Positions 1 to 5,963 of a stretch of 6,754 bases of DNA are shown here, piece after piece (positions within the stretch are counted from its first letter, which is position 1; each line of letters starts with the position of its first letter). Below the pieces are notes generated by a model. That model was given only the letters and a program-made list of their open reading frames with translations. It searched no databases and was not told the origin of the DNA. Source of the DNA: an uncultured Rubrobacteraceae bacterium (GTDB lineage Bacteria > Actinomycetota > Rubrobacteria > Rubrobacterales > Rubrobacteraceae); assembly GCA_902806105.1 (NCBI GenBank), contig CADCVI010000163.1, positions 1-6,754 of the forward strand. Reading direction: 5' to 3'. The translations under genes were made by a program, and so were the position numbers.

Positions 1-1
1 C

Positions 2-619
2 GCCCTTCAGCACGCCGGTCTGGCCCCGCCCGCCCTCGTTGAAGATGACGACGGCGGAGGCCCCGGCGTCCTCTGCGTTCAACGCCTTCTCCTCGAACGG
101 ACAGGCCCCGCGCCTCATGAGCGCCACCTCGCCCCGGACGAAGCCCCGGAAGTCCGAGGTCTCGCAGCCGCTCGACGACTCGCCGGCCTCGCCGAGGTCG
201 ACCGACCTGACCGGCGCCACGACCGCCCCCGAACCCGAGAAACGGAGCGTCGAGAAGTCTTCCCCCTCCTGATAAGGCCGCTCGTCCGGGGCGACAAGCT
301 CCAGACGGGCGGGCAGGATCTCCTGGTAGTACGGGATCTCGAAGGGCTGGATCTCGACCTCGTAGCCGGCCTTTCTTAGCTCTTCCGCGACGTAATCCGC
401 GGAGGCGTCGTAGCCCGTCGTGCCCGCCGCCCTGTTCCCCCCGTTGTCGTCCGCTATCTCCTGAAAGCGCCGAGCATGCGCCAGGATGCCCTCGGGCGTC
501 AACGCCGAACGGAGCTTCTCGACGTCGTCGGGGGGAGGCTCCTCCTCCGCGCCGCAGGCCGCCACCAGCGCCAGGGACGCCAGAAGGACAAGGGCCTGTA
601 ATACACGGCGGAGCATCAT
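2..619 (-). CDS. Secreted lipoprotein aminopeptidase, M28-like with PA domain (partial, 3' end beyond left edge)
   Basis: Reading the minus strand leftward from 619 gives 206 codons with no stop before the edge. Seen: a lipoprotein signal peptide (Arg4-Arg5, hydrophobic core to about residue 18, lipobox V-A-A-C with lipidated Cys22), then an acidic linker. Residues 45-110 contain NRAAGTTGYDASADYVAEEL, the hallmark N-terminal segment of M28 aminopeptidases. Residues about 130-206 form a protease-associated (PA) domain, including GCETSDF, VALMRRGACPFEEKALNAED and AGASAVVIFNEG. Known for the family: zinc exopeptidases that remove N-terminal residues from peptides; the PA domain influences substrate access. 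Inferred: it is anchored to the outer face of the membrane and processes peptides for nutrition. The zinc ligands would lie beyond the edge, so catalytic competence cannot be judged. ATG codons at 631, 619 and 616 are possible starts; 619 is chosen because AGGA (634-631) lies 11 nt upstream, whereas that motif overlaps the 631 ATG. The gene is divergent from queA. Confidence 0.88.
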   Translation of the reverse strand, partial: MMLRRVLQALVLLASLALVAACGAEEEPPPDDVEKLRSALTPEGILAHARRFQEIADDNGGNRAAGTTGYDASADYVAEELRKAGYEVEIQPFEIPYYQEILPARLELVAPDERPYQEGEDFSTLRFSGSGAVVAPVRSVDLGEAGESSSGCETSDFRGFVRGEVALMRRGACPFEEKALNAEDAGASAVVIFNEGGRGQTGVLKG

Positions 620-734
620 GAGCCCGAACATCCTACCGCGAGCACGCGGCAGCGTCGTCCCCCACGAGGCTCGCGGCATCCTGCCCCAGTAAGCCGTACT
701 TGTCCGTCCGCAAGATGCATCCTCACACCCCCTA

Positions 735-749
735 CATACCTCTCGTATG
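735..749. repeat. Short inverted repeat CATAC-N5-GTATG
   Basis: CATAC (735-739) and GTATG (745-749) are perfect inverted arms around CTCTC. The arms are relatively AT-rich for this genome, so chance is a little less likely than for the many GC hairpins. It lies about 115 nt upstream of the lipoprotein start and about 100 nt upstream of the queA promoter. It could be an operator half-site pair or a small hairpin; nothing in the window identifies a binding protein. Confidence 0.3.
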
Positions 750-762
750 GAACCCCGCCGTG

Positions 763-836
763 GCCAACTCCGCATCGCGGAACGCGCAGAGCAACGTTGC
801 GCGGAGAGTACACGAGATGCACCGGCCGACGTTGGC
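763..836. repeat. Nested complementary segments (possible folded RNA or DNA element)
   Basis: Outer arms GCCAAC (763-768) and GTTGGC (831-836) enclose two hairpins: TCCGC/GCGGA (769-773 with 777-781, 3-nt loop) and CGCGCA/TGCGCG (783-788 with 798-803, 9-nt loop). The 10-bp palindrome GCAACGTTGC (791-800) overlaps the second. The span of 74 nt resembles a branched fold, but there is no T-arm or D-arm consensus, so it is not a tRNA. In GC-rich DNA such pairings arise easily by chance, so support is weak. Confidence 0.25.
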
Positions 837-850
837 GGAGGGGAGCCCTT

Positions 851-879
851 TTGGAGATTCGAGGGGCCGGGCGTAGAAT
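851..879 (+). promoter_or_regulatory. Sigma70-type promoter upstream of queA
   Basis: TTGGAG (851-856) and TAGAAT (874-879) are separated by exactly 17 nt. The -10 matches TATAAT at 5 of 6 positions and the -35 keeps the TTG core. Transcription would begin near 886, leaving about 190 nt of transcript before queA. This is the best promoter-like pair I found upstream of the queA-tgt-sec genes and would drive them as an operon. Confidence 0.5.
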
Positions 880-900
880 GTGGCCGTGGAGCTCGAAGTC

Positions 901-1071
901 ATGGAAAGGGTTTTGATCGGGGCATCGGTTGCCTCGCCCGTTTCGGGCGGGCCTTCCCCCCTGCTCGGCCTTCCAGGGCCGGACCGGCTCCCGGTGGTCC
1001 TCGTCCCCGGGCTCGTGATCCCGCTCTCCGCCGCCGGCACCAGCCTTCCGAACGACCCGCTCCGCCGCTAG
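901..1071 (+). CDS. Possible 56-residue leader or small protein upstream of queA (unrecognised)
   Basis: I do not recognise this product. An ATG at 901 opens a 56-codon frame ending with TAG at 1069-1071, only 7 nt before the queA ATG. GGAG at 888-891 lies 9 nt upstream and just inside the predicted transcript. GC by codon position, counted by hand, is about 77%, 57% and 84%, a coding-like pattern for a high-GC genome. The peptide is Pro/Gly/Leu-rich with a hydrophobic stretch containing LPVVLVPGLVIPL (residues about 31-43), too short and proline-rich for a confident membrane helix. An upstream in-frame GTG at 880 abuts the -10 box and lies before the expected transcript start, so it is disfavoured. 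Alternatives are spurious ORF, decayed gene end, or leader peptide coupled to queA translation. Confidence 0.33.
   Translation: MERVLIGASVASPVSGGPSPLLGLPGPDRLPVVLVPGLVIPLSAAGTSLPNDPLRR
931..952 (+). other. GC-rich stem-loop in the queA leader
   Basis: CGCCCG (935-940) and CGGGCG (944-949) pair around a TTT loop. With T934 bulged, GCC (931-933) and GGC (950-952) extend the stem to 9 bp. No T-run follows, so it is not an intrinsic terminator by itself. It lies inside the possible leader ORF and could shape the queA leader RNA. Confidence 0.35.
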
Positions 1072-1078
1072 GTCCGCG

Positions 1079-2083
1079 ATGCGCACCGACGAGCTCGATT
1101 ACGAGCTGCCCCAAGCCTTGATCGCCCAGAGGCCCGCCGTTCCCCGCGACTCCTCGCGCCTGATGGTCGTCGACGCGGCCACCGGTGGCATCTCCCACCA
1201 TACCTTCCGTGATCTCCCGAGCTTTCTGCGCTCCGGCGACGCCCTCGTCCTGAACGAGACGAAGGTCATGCCCGCGCGTCTTGCGGCCCAGAGGCCGGGC
1301 GGGGGAGTCGCGGAGCTTCTGTTCCTCGGCGAGCTCGGGGACGGCGCCTGGGAGGTTCTGGCACGCCCGAGCCGCCGGCTCAAGCCCGGCATGGAGCTCT
1401 CCGCGAACGGCGACCTCCTGCGCCTCCTTGAGCCCCTCGGGGAGGGCCGCTGGTCCGTGACCGCCCCGGACGTGCCCTCGCTCCTTCAGCGCCACGGCCG
1501 GATGCCCCTCCCGCCGTATATAGGGGCGACGCCGGAGGCCGAGGGGGAGTACCAGACCGTCTACGCCAGGGTCCCCGGCTCGGCCGCCGCCCCTACGGCA
1601 GGCCTCCACTTCACCGATCGGGTGCTCGACGGGGTGACGAGGGCGGGCGGCACGATCTCGAAGGTCACGCTGCACGTCGGCACAGGCACCTTCTCGCCCA
1701 TAAGGACGGACGACCTCGCCGACCACCCCATGCACGCCGAGCGCTACTCTATGCCGGAGGCGACGGTCCGGGACGTTGAGGAAGCCTCCCGCGTCTTCGC
1801 GGTCGGGACGACGGCGACGCGCACCCTCGAGAGCTGGGCGGCGACGGGCGAGCGCGAGGGCGAGACGGAGCTCTTCGTCTACCCCGGCTACCGCTGGCGC
1901 GCCGTCGACGCCCTCGTCACGAACTTCCACCTCCCGCGCTCCACGCTGCTCGCGCTGGTCATGGCCTTCGCCGGCAAGGACCTCGTCAGGGAGGCATACG
2001 ATCTGGCCGTAAGAGAGCGTTACCGCTTCTACTCCTTTGGCGACGCGATGCTGCTCCTCAACGGCGGACGGGGCCGCCCGTGA
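1079..2083 (+). CDS. queA: S-adenosylmethionine:tRNA ribosyltransferase-isomerase
   Basis: QueA transfers and isomerises the ribosyl group of S-adenosylmethionine onto preQ1 at position 34 of tRNA, yielding epoxyqueuosine; it is cytoplasmic. The 334 residues cover the family end to end, slightly short of the usual 340-360. Motifs seen: PRDSSRLMVVD (22-32), ALVLNETKVMPARL (55-68), AAPTAGLHFTD (170-180), VTLHVGTGTFSPI (196-208), HPMHAERY (216-223), VGTTATRTLES (242-252), and TNFHLPRSTLLALVMAFAG (281-299) near the C-terminus. The ATG at 1079 gives the canonical N-terminus (DELDYELPQALIAQ); a modest AGG at 1070-1072 is 6 nt upstream and overlaps the stop of the small upstream ORF. The stop overlaps the tgt start by 4 nt, implying translational coupling with its pathway partner. 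Confidence 0.97.
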   Translation: MRTDELDYELPQALIAQRPAVPRDSSRLMVVDAATGGISHHTFRDLPSFLRSGDALVLNETKVMPARLAAQRPGGGVAELLFLGELGDGAWEVLARPSRRLKPGMELSANGDLLRLLEPLGEGRWSVTAPDVPSLLQRHGRMPLPPYIGATPEAEGEYQTVYARVPGSAAAPTAGLHFTDRVLDGVTRAGGTISKVTLHVGTGTFSPIRTDDLADHPMHAERYSMPEATVRDVEEASRVFAVGTTATRTLESWAATGEREGETELFVYPGYRWRAVDALVTNFHLPRSTLLALVMAFAGKDLVREAYDLAVRERYRFYSFGDAMLLLNGGRGRP

Positions 2084-3243
2084 AAGCACCCGTAACCATA
2101 GAGATAAAGGCCCGCGACGGCGAGGCCCGGTTCGGCGTCTTGCAGACCCCGCACGGCGAGGTCGAGACGCCAACCTTCATGCCCGTGGGAACGAAGGGGA
2201 CTGTCAAGGGGCTGACCCCCGGAGACCTCCGCTCTGCGGGTGCCGGGGTGGTGCTCGGCAATACGTACCATCTTTACCTCAGGCCCGGGGCGGACGTCGT
2301 CCGGGAGGCGGGGGGGCTGCACGGCTTCTCCGGCTGGGACGGGCCGATGCTGACGGATTCGGGGGGCTACCAGGTCTTCTCGCTCTCGCACAAGCGCAAG
2401 CTCTCGGAGGAGGGGGTCCGGTTCTCGTCGGTCTACGACGGCTCCACGCACCAGTTCACGCCGGAGCTCACCACTCGCGTGCAGGAGGAGCTCGGGGCGG
2501 ACGTGGCGATGGTGCTCGACGAGTGCCCGCCGGCGAACGCGCCGCGAGGGTACCACGAGGAGTCTCTCAGGCGGACGGCGCGCTGGGCCGAGAGATGCCT
2601 GGAGGTTCATGCCCGTGGCGATCAGGCGCTCTTCGGGATCGTGCAGGGCGGGCTCTTCCCGGACCTTAGGGAGGAGAGCCTGCGTCGCACCGTGGAGCTC
2701 GGCTTCCCGGGGTACGCCGTCGGCGGGCTCTCGGTGGGGGAGTCGCGGGAGGAGATGCTGGAGATGCTCGCCCTCGTGGCGCCCAACCTCCCCGCCGGGA
2801 AGCCCAGGTACTTTATGGGGATAGGCGACCCCGTCGGCATCCTCCAGGTTATCGCCCTCGGGGTGGACATGTTCGACTGCGTCCTCCCGACGCGCCTCGC
2901 CCGGCACGGGATGGCGCTCACCGCCGACGGCCGGATGAACCTGAAGAACGCGCGCTTTCAGCGGGACTTCGGCCCCCTCGACCCCGAGTGTACCTGCGAA
3001 GCTTGCACAGGCTTCGGCCGGGCCTACCTCTCGCATCTCGTCCGCGAGAACGAGCTGCTCGCGCACCGGCTCGTCACGCTGCACAACGTGCACTTCATGG
3101 GCGAGCTGTGCAGGAAGGCGCGAGAGGCGATCAGGGCGGGGGAGTACGCGGGGTTCGTTGAGGCCTGGATCTCCCGCTACACGCAAGCGTCCGGTGCTGC
3201 GCCGGGCGCAACGCGGACCGCCGATCCTTCTGAAAGCAAATAA
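2080..3243 (+). CDS. tgt: Queuine/preQ1 tRNA-guanine transglycosylase
   Basis: Tgt replaces guanine at the wobble position (34) of Tyr, His, Asn and Asp tRNAs with preQ1, the step before QueA. The protein has 387 residues, slightly longer than the common 370-380 because of a C-terminal tail rich in Ala, Gly, Thr and Ser. Seen: LGNTYHLYLRPG (59-70), LTDSGGYQVFSL (91-102) with the base-recognition Asp93, Asp147 in VLDECPP, FGIVQGGL (185-192), AVGGLSVGE (213-221), and GVDMFDCVLPTR (261-272) with the nucleophile Asp266. Zinc ligands are Cys304, Cys306, Cys309 and His335. All expected active-site and zinc residues are present. It starts at a GTG overlapping the queA stop (GTGA); GGACGGGG just upstream, inside queA, can serve as ribosome-binding site. 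It is followed by secD after 24 nt, with no yajC between. Confidence 0.97.
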   Translation: MKAPVTIEIKARDGEARFGVLQTPHGEVETPTFMPVGTKGTVKGLTPGDLRSAGAGVVLGNTYHLYLRPGADVVREAGGLHGFSGWDGPMLTDSGGYQVFSLSHKRKLSEEGVRFSSVYDGSTHQFTPELTTRVQEELGADVAMVLDECPPANAPRGYHEESLRRTARWAERCLEVHARGDQALFGIVQGGLFPDLREESLRRTVELGFPGYAVGGLSVGESREEMLEMLALVAPNLPAGKPRYFMGIGDPVGILQVIALGVDMFDCVLPTRLARHGMALTADGRMNLKNARFQRDFGPLDPECTCEACTGFGRAYLSHLVRENELLAHRLVTLHNVHFMGELCRKAREAIRAGEYAGFVEAWISRYTQASGAAPGATRTADPSESK

Positions 3244-3256
3244 TGGGTGCTATGAT
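3228..3256 (+). promoter_or_regulatory. Extended -10 promoter candidate for secDF
   Basis: TGCTATGAT (3248-3256) matches the extended -10 form TG-N-TATAAT, with TATGAT matching 5 of 6. A weak -35, TTCTGA (3228-3233), sits 17 nt upstream, inside the last codons of tgt. Initiation near 3263 would leave only about 5 nt before the secD ATG at 3268, so the transcript would be almost leaderless. This would let secDF be expressed independently of queA-tgt. Confidence 0.4.
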
Positions 3257-3267
3257 GCGGCGAAGGT

Positions 3268-4782
3268 ATGAGCAGCAATCGTAACAACTTTATCGTGCTG
3301 GGCCTCGTGGTCGTCCTTATCGGATTGGCCGCCTACTTCATCTTTATCCGCCAGCCCGTCGCGGACGCGACCCGCCTCGGCCTCGACCTCGAAGGCGGCG
3401 TCAGCGCCAGCTTGCGAGGCTTCCAGGACGACGGCTCCGAGGTCACCCGCGAGGAGATGGAACAGGCTTCCCAGGTTATCCGCCAGCGGGTCGACTCCCT
3501 CGGCGTAACGGAGCCCGAGATACAGCTTCAGGGCCAGGACCAGGTCGTCGTAAACATCCCCGGCATCACCGACTCGGACCGTGCCGTGGAGCTTATAGGG
3601 CGTACCGCCCAGCTCGGCTTCTACGAGGTCCTCGCCGCCGCGGGCGGCCAGCCGGTCCCCGAAGGCGAGATAGAAGAGGTCAAGGAAGACCTTCGGGCCG
3701 AGCTCGAGGGGGACCCGGCGTACGAGGAGGGTGAGACCCGGATTCTCTTCGAGGAGACGCAGTCTCCCGAGGGCGGGGAGACCGTGGTCATCGGGTACGT
3801 CCTCCCGGCCAAGCCCGCCGTCAGGGGCGACGCGCTCGACTCGGCGACGCAGGCCCGGGATCAGTCCGGGTTCCTGGAGGTCCAGATGAACTTTACGAGG
3901 GAGGGGGGCGACCAGTTCGGCGACCTCTCCCAGCGGATCGTGGACAACGCCCTCGCGAACGGTACCCCCGGCCAGGGGCAGCTCGCCGTCGTCCTCGACG
4001 AGGACGTCGTCAGCGCGCCGACGATCGAGCAGGCCATCTACGGCGGCACCGTGAGCATCAACAACACGGGGGCGGGCGGGCTACCGGCGGCCGAGGCCGA
4101 GGAGCTCGAGATCGTGCTCCAGACCGGCGCGCTGCCGGTGAACATGGAGGTGCTCTCCGTCACCGCGATCGGACCGACGCTCGGCGCCGACTCGTTGCGT
4201 AGCGGGCTGATCGCCGCCCTCGTCGGCTTCGGGCTCGTCCTGGTGTTTCTCGTCGCGATCTACCGGGTGCTCGGGCTCGTGGCGGACATCGCGCTCTTGA
4301 TCTACGCTTTCCTTTTGTGGGGGCTTGTCGTCGCCATCCCGATCACGATGACGCTGCCCGGGATCGCGGGGGTCGTGCTCTCCATCGGCGTGGCGGCGGA
4401 CGCGAACGTGGTCATCTTCGAGAGGATCAAGGAGGAGATACGACGGGGCAAGAGCCCGCGCACCGCCGTCGCCCTGGGCTACGGCCGGGGCTTCAAGGCG
4501 ATCCTAGACGGTAACCTGACGACCCTTATCACCGCCTTTATCCTCTTCGCCCTCTCCTCCGGCTCCGTCCGGGGCTTTGCGGTCCTCCTCGCCATGGGCG
4601 TCGTACTCAGCATGTTCACCGCCGTCGCGGTAACGCGCGCCCTGCTCGGCGTCGTCTCCGCCCGCGGCTTCGGCCTCTCCGCCGGGATGGTCGGGGTCTC
4701 CAAGGGGAGCATCGCGGCGACTGGCGCATCGGGCGGCGGGGCGAGAGGCGCGCGCGAGAACGACCGGGAGGGGGCCCGCTGA
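3268..4782 (+). CDS. secD: Protein translocase subunit SecD
   Basis: SecD pairs with SecF beside SecYEG and uses proton motive force to help pull secreted proteins across the membrane after SecA action. Seen in 504 residues: TM1 (about 8-27), the RLGLDLEGGV motif (36-45), a large extracytoplasmic P1 domain (about 30-305), and five further membrane segments (about 311-332, 337-358, 361-385, 412-430, 435-462). GVAADANVVIFERIKEEI (374-391) carries Asp378, the position of the proton-relay Asp in TM4 (E. coli Asp519). DGNLTTLI and GSVRGFAVLLAMGV follow. The P1 domain has a strongly acidic stretch around 132-171, and the C-terminus ends in a Gly/Ala/Arg tail. The ATG at 3268 is chosen because it starts just before TM1 and the upstream in-frame GTG meets a stop. 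AAGG is only 1 nt from the ATG, so initiation may be leaderless. The stop overlaps the secF start by one base. Confidence 0.96.
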   Translation: MSSNRNNFIVLGLVVVLIGLAAYFIFIRQPVADATRLGLDLEGGVSASLRGFQDDGSEVTREEMEQASQVIRQRVDSLGVTEPEIQLQGQDQVVVNIPGITDSDRAVELIGRTAQLGFYEVLAAAGGQPVPEGEIEEVKEDLRAELEGDPAYEEGETRILFEETQSPEGGETVVIGYVLPAKPAVRGDALDSATQARDQSGFLEVQMNFTREGGDQFGDLSQRIVDNALANGTPGQGQLAVVLDEDVVSAPTIEQAIYGGTVSINNTGAGGLPAAEAEELEIVLQTGALPVNMEVLSVTAIGPTLGADSLRSGLIAALVGFGLVLVFLVAIYRVLGLVADIALLIYAFLLWGLVVAIPITMTLPGIAGVVLSIGVAADANVVIFERIKEEIRRGKSPRTAVALGYGRGFKAILDGNLTTLITAFILFALSSGSVRGFAVLLAMGVVLSMFTAVAVTRALLGVVSARGFGLSAGMVGVSKGSIAATGASGGGARGARENDREGAR

Positions 4783-5687
4783 TGTCAGCCGGCGTCTTCT
4801 CGAAGGTAGACTTCGTCGGCCGGTGGAGGCTCTGGTTCGCCATCTCCGGGGTCTTTCTCCTGATCTGCGTCGTCGCCATCGCCCTCGGGCGCCTGAACTT
4901 CGGCATAGATTTCGAGGGCGGCTCCAAGTTCACCCTGAGCGGTATCGACGGGAACGCGACGACCGAGGAGGTTCGGGAGGCACTGCCCGGGGACCTCGGT
5001 GACGACGCCGTGGTGACGAGCGTCGGGGAGAACGGCTACGAGGTGCGTACGCCCGTCCTCGACGGCGGCCAGGACCGCGAGGTGCGCGACACGCTGGCCG
5101 AGAGCCTCGGCGCCGAGGTCAGCGTCACGAGCATCAGCCCGACGTTCGGCGGCCAGATCCGGGCGCAGGCGCTGCAAGCCGTCGCCGCCGCGCTCATCAT
5201 CATCGTGCTGTTCATCAGCATCCGCTTCGCGTTCGCGTTCGCCATAGCGGCGATGCTCGCGCTGCTGCACGACATCCTCATCACCGTCGGCTTCTACGCG
5301 CTCGTCGGGCGGGAGGTGAACCTCGTGACGGTCGTCGCCGTCCTGACGGTCCTCGGGTACTCGCTCTACGACACGATCATCATCTTCGACCGTATCCGCG
5401 AGAACACGCCCGAGGCGGGCTACAACCGGCGCCGTTTCGACCAGATGGCGAACGCCTCCATCCGGCAGGTCGTGATGCGTTCGATCTACACCTCCGTGTG
5501 TACCCTGATACCGGTCGCCGCCCTCCTGATCTTCGGCGAGTCGACCCTGAGCGACTTCGCCTTCGCCCTCTTCGTCGGCATCGCCGCCGGCACCTACAGC
5601 TCCATCTTTATAGCCGCCCCTGTTCTCGCACTCTACAAGGCCTGGCAGGCGAACCGCGCCAGCAAGAACGTTGCCGACCCCGCCTGA
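4782..5687 (+). CDS. secF: Protein translocase subunit SecF
   Basis: SecF is the integral-membrane partner of SecD. The 301 residues show TM1 (about 18-36), the LNFGIDFEGGSKF motif (38-50), a short extracytoplasmic P4 domain (to about 120), ISPTFGGQIRAQA at the entry to TM2, and five more helices. LLHDILITVGFYAL (161-174) and GYSLYDTIIIFDRIREN (192-208) are the family signatures. Asp197 and Arg233 (in VVMRSIYTSV) fit, by motif, the conserved charged residues (E. coli Asp213 and Arg247) of the proton pathway. FGESTLSDFAFALFVGIAAG and TYSSIFIAAPVLALYKAW finish the last helices. The start is the ATG in TGATG, overlapping the secD stop, with a strong GGGAGGGGG (4766-4774) 7 nt upstream. Separate SecD and SecF chains, rather than a fusion, are seen here. 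Confidence 0.97.
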   Translation: MSAGVFSKVDFVGRWRLWFAISGVFLLICVVAIALGRLNFGIDFEGGSKFTLSGIDGNATTEEVREALPGDLGDDAVVTSVGENGYEVRTPVLDGGQDREVRDTLAESLGAEVSVTSISPTFGGQIRAQALQAVAAALIIIVLFISIRFAFAFAIAAMLALLHDILITVGFYALVGREVNLVTVVAVLTVLGYSLYDTIIIFDRIRENTPEAGYNRRRFDQMANASIRQVVMRSIYTSVCTLIPVAALLIFGESTLSDFAFALFVGIAAGTYSSIFIAAPVLALYKAWQANRASKNVADPA

Positions 5688-5878
5688 GCTTCGGCTCTAC
5701 GGAGAACGAACCGACCCCTCCGCGTGCGCCGAGCACGACCGTCCGCCCGAGTAGTTTGGCGGTCCCGGGCACGCGGCCAATACCTCCCATGCACGGCAGC
5801 TCCCGATCAGATCCGGGTTTCTGTCCGTCGAGGCGCATGCCAAGGCGAGGGTGTGTGAAAAAAGGGGGCGTATGGTCG

Positions 5879-5907
5879 CCGAGGGTGCTGTGGCGCTCGG
5901 TTTCCTT
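5879..5907 (+). terminator. Weak terminator candidate ending the queA-secF unit
   Basis: CCGAG (5879-5883) pairs with CTCGG (5896-5900) around a 12-nt loop and is followed directly by TTTCCTT. The stem is short, the loop large and the T-tract interrupted, so it is a weak intrinsic terminator at best. Its location, just before the next promoter, fits a transcription-unit boundary. Confidence 0.28.
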
Positions 5908-5921
5908 CGGTACGCGCCCGT

Positions 5922-5963
5922 TACGATATTATTCGGGGATAGGACCACACCGAGGAGGACCAG
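5922..5963 (+). promoter_or_regulatory. Promoter -10 and leader of the phasin-like gene
   Basis: TATTAT (5927-5932) matches the -10 consensus at 5 of 6 positions in a locally AT-rich patch; overlapping TACGAT (5922-5927) is an alternative. No good -35 is visible at 16-18 nt. Initiation near 5939 would give a leader of about 25 nt holding GAGGAGGA (5952-5959), a strong ribosome-binding site. The heptamer AGGACCA occurs twice, at 5941-5947 and 5956-5962. Confidence 0.42.

Larger units (their letters stand above)
632..850. other. Divergent intergenic region, no convincing gene
   Basis: This is the spacer between the minus-strand lipoprotein gene and the queA promoter. No tRNA, rRNA or known riboswitch signature was recognised on either strand, and open frames crossing it give low-complexity Arg/Gly-rich translations. 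It holds a 5-bp inverted repeat at 735-749 and a set of nested complementary segments at 763-836, described separately. The promoter of the lipoprotein gene should lie here, but I could not pick a convincing -35/-10 pair on the minus strand. Confidence 0.6.
5688..5963. other. Intergenic region between secF and the phasin-like gene
   Basis: The spacer has no convincing coding frame on either strand. Its start overlaps a tiny hairpin GAGC-TTCG-GCTC (5686-5697) at the secF stop. CCGCC (5743-5747) pairs with GGCGG (5758-5762). CCCG/CGGG (5802-5805 with 5814-5817) is followed by TTTCTGT. A run of six A then five G lies at 5858-5868. None is a textbook intrinsic terminator. The right end carries the promoter and ribosome-binding site of the next gene. 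Confidence 0.6.

Noticed and set aside
762..837. tRNA gene
   Set aside because: Length and nested arms are suggestive, but the acceptor has only 6 pairs, the first hairpin has a 3-nt loop instead of a D-arm, and no T-arm consensus is present on either strand.
880..1071. GTG start at 880 for the queA leader ORF
   Set aside because: It directly abuts the predicted -10 box and would lie upstream of the expected transcript start; ATG 901 with GGAG is the better choice.
886..1078. preQ1 riboswitch upstream of queA
   Set aside because: No compact hairpin followed by an A-rich tail overlapping the ribosome-binding site was seen; the leader is GC-rich throughout.
616..1086. Minus-strand open frame filling the lipoprotein-queA spacer
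   Set aside because: It overlaps the start of the lipoprotein gene in another frame and gives an Arg/Gly-rich translation with no recognisable fold.
899..2173. Long minus-strand open frame (424 codons) opposite queA
   Set aside because: It is the antisense shadow of queA: Arg/Gly/Pro-rich with no recognisable domain, while the plus strand encodes every QueA motif.
2029..3186. Long minus-strand open frame (385 codons) opposite tgt
   Set aside because: Antisense shadow caused by GC-rich third positions; tgt on the plus strand is complete with its catalytic and zinc residues.
5686..5697. Intrinsic terminator at the secF stop (GAGC-TTCG-GCTC)
   Set aside because: The stem is only 4 bp and no T-run follows, although the UUCG loop is stable.
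5858..5868. Slippery A6-G5 run as a programmed frameshift site
   Set aside because: It lies in noncoding DNA between secF and the phasin-like gene, with no open frame leading into it.
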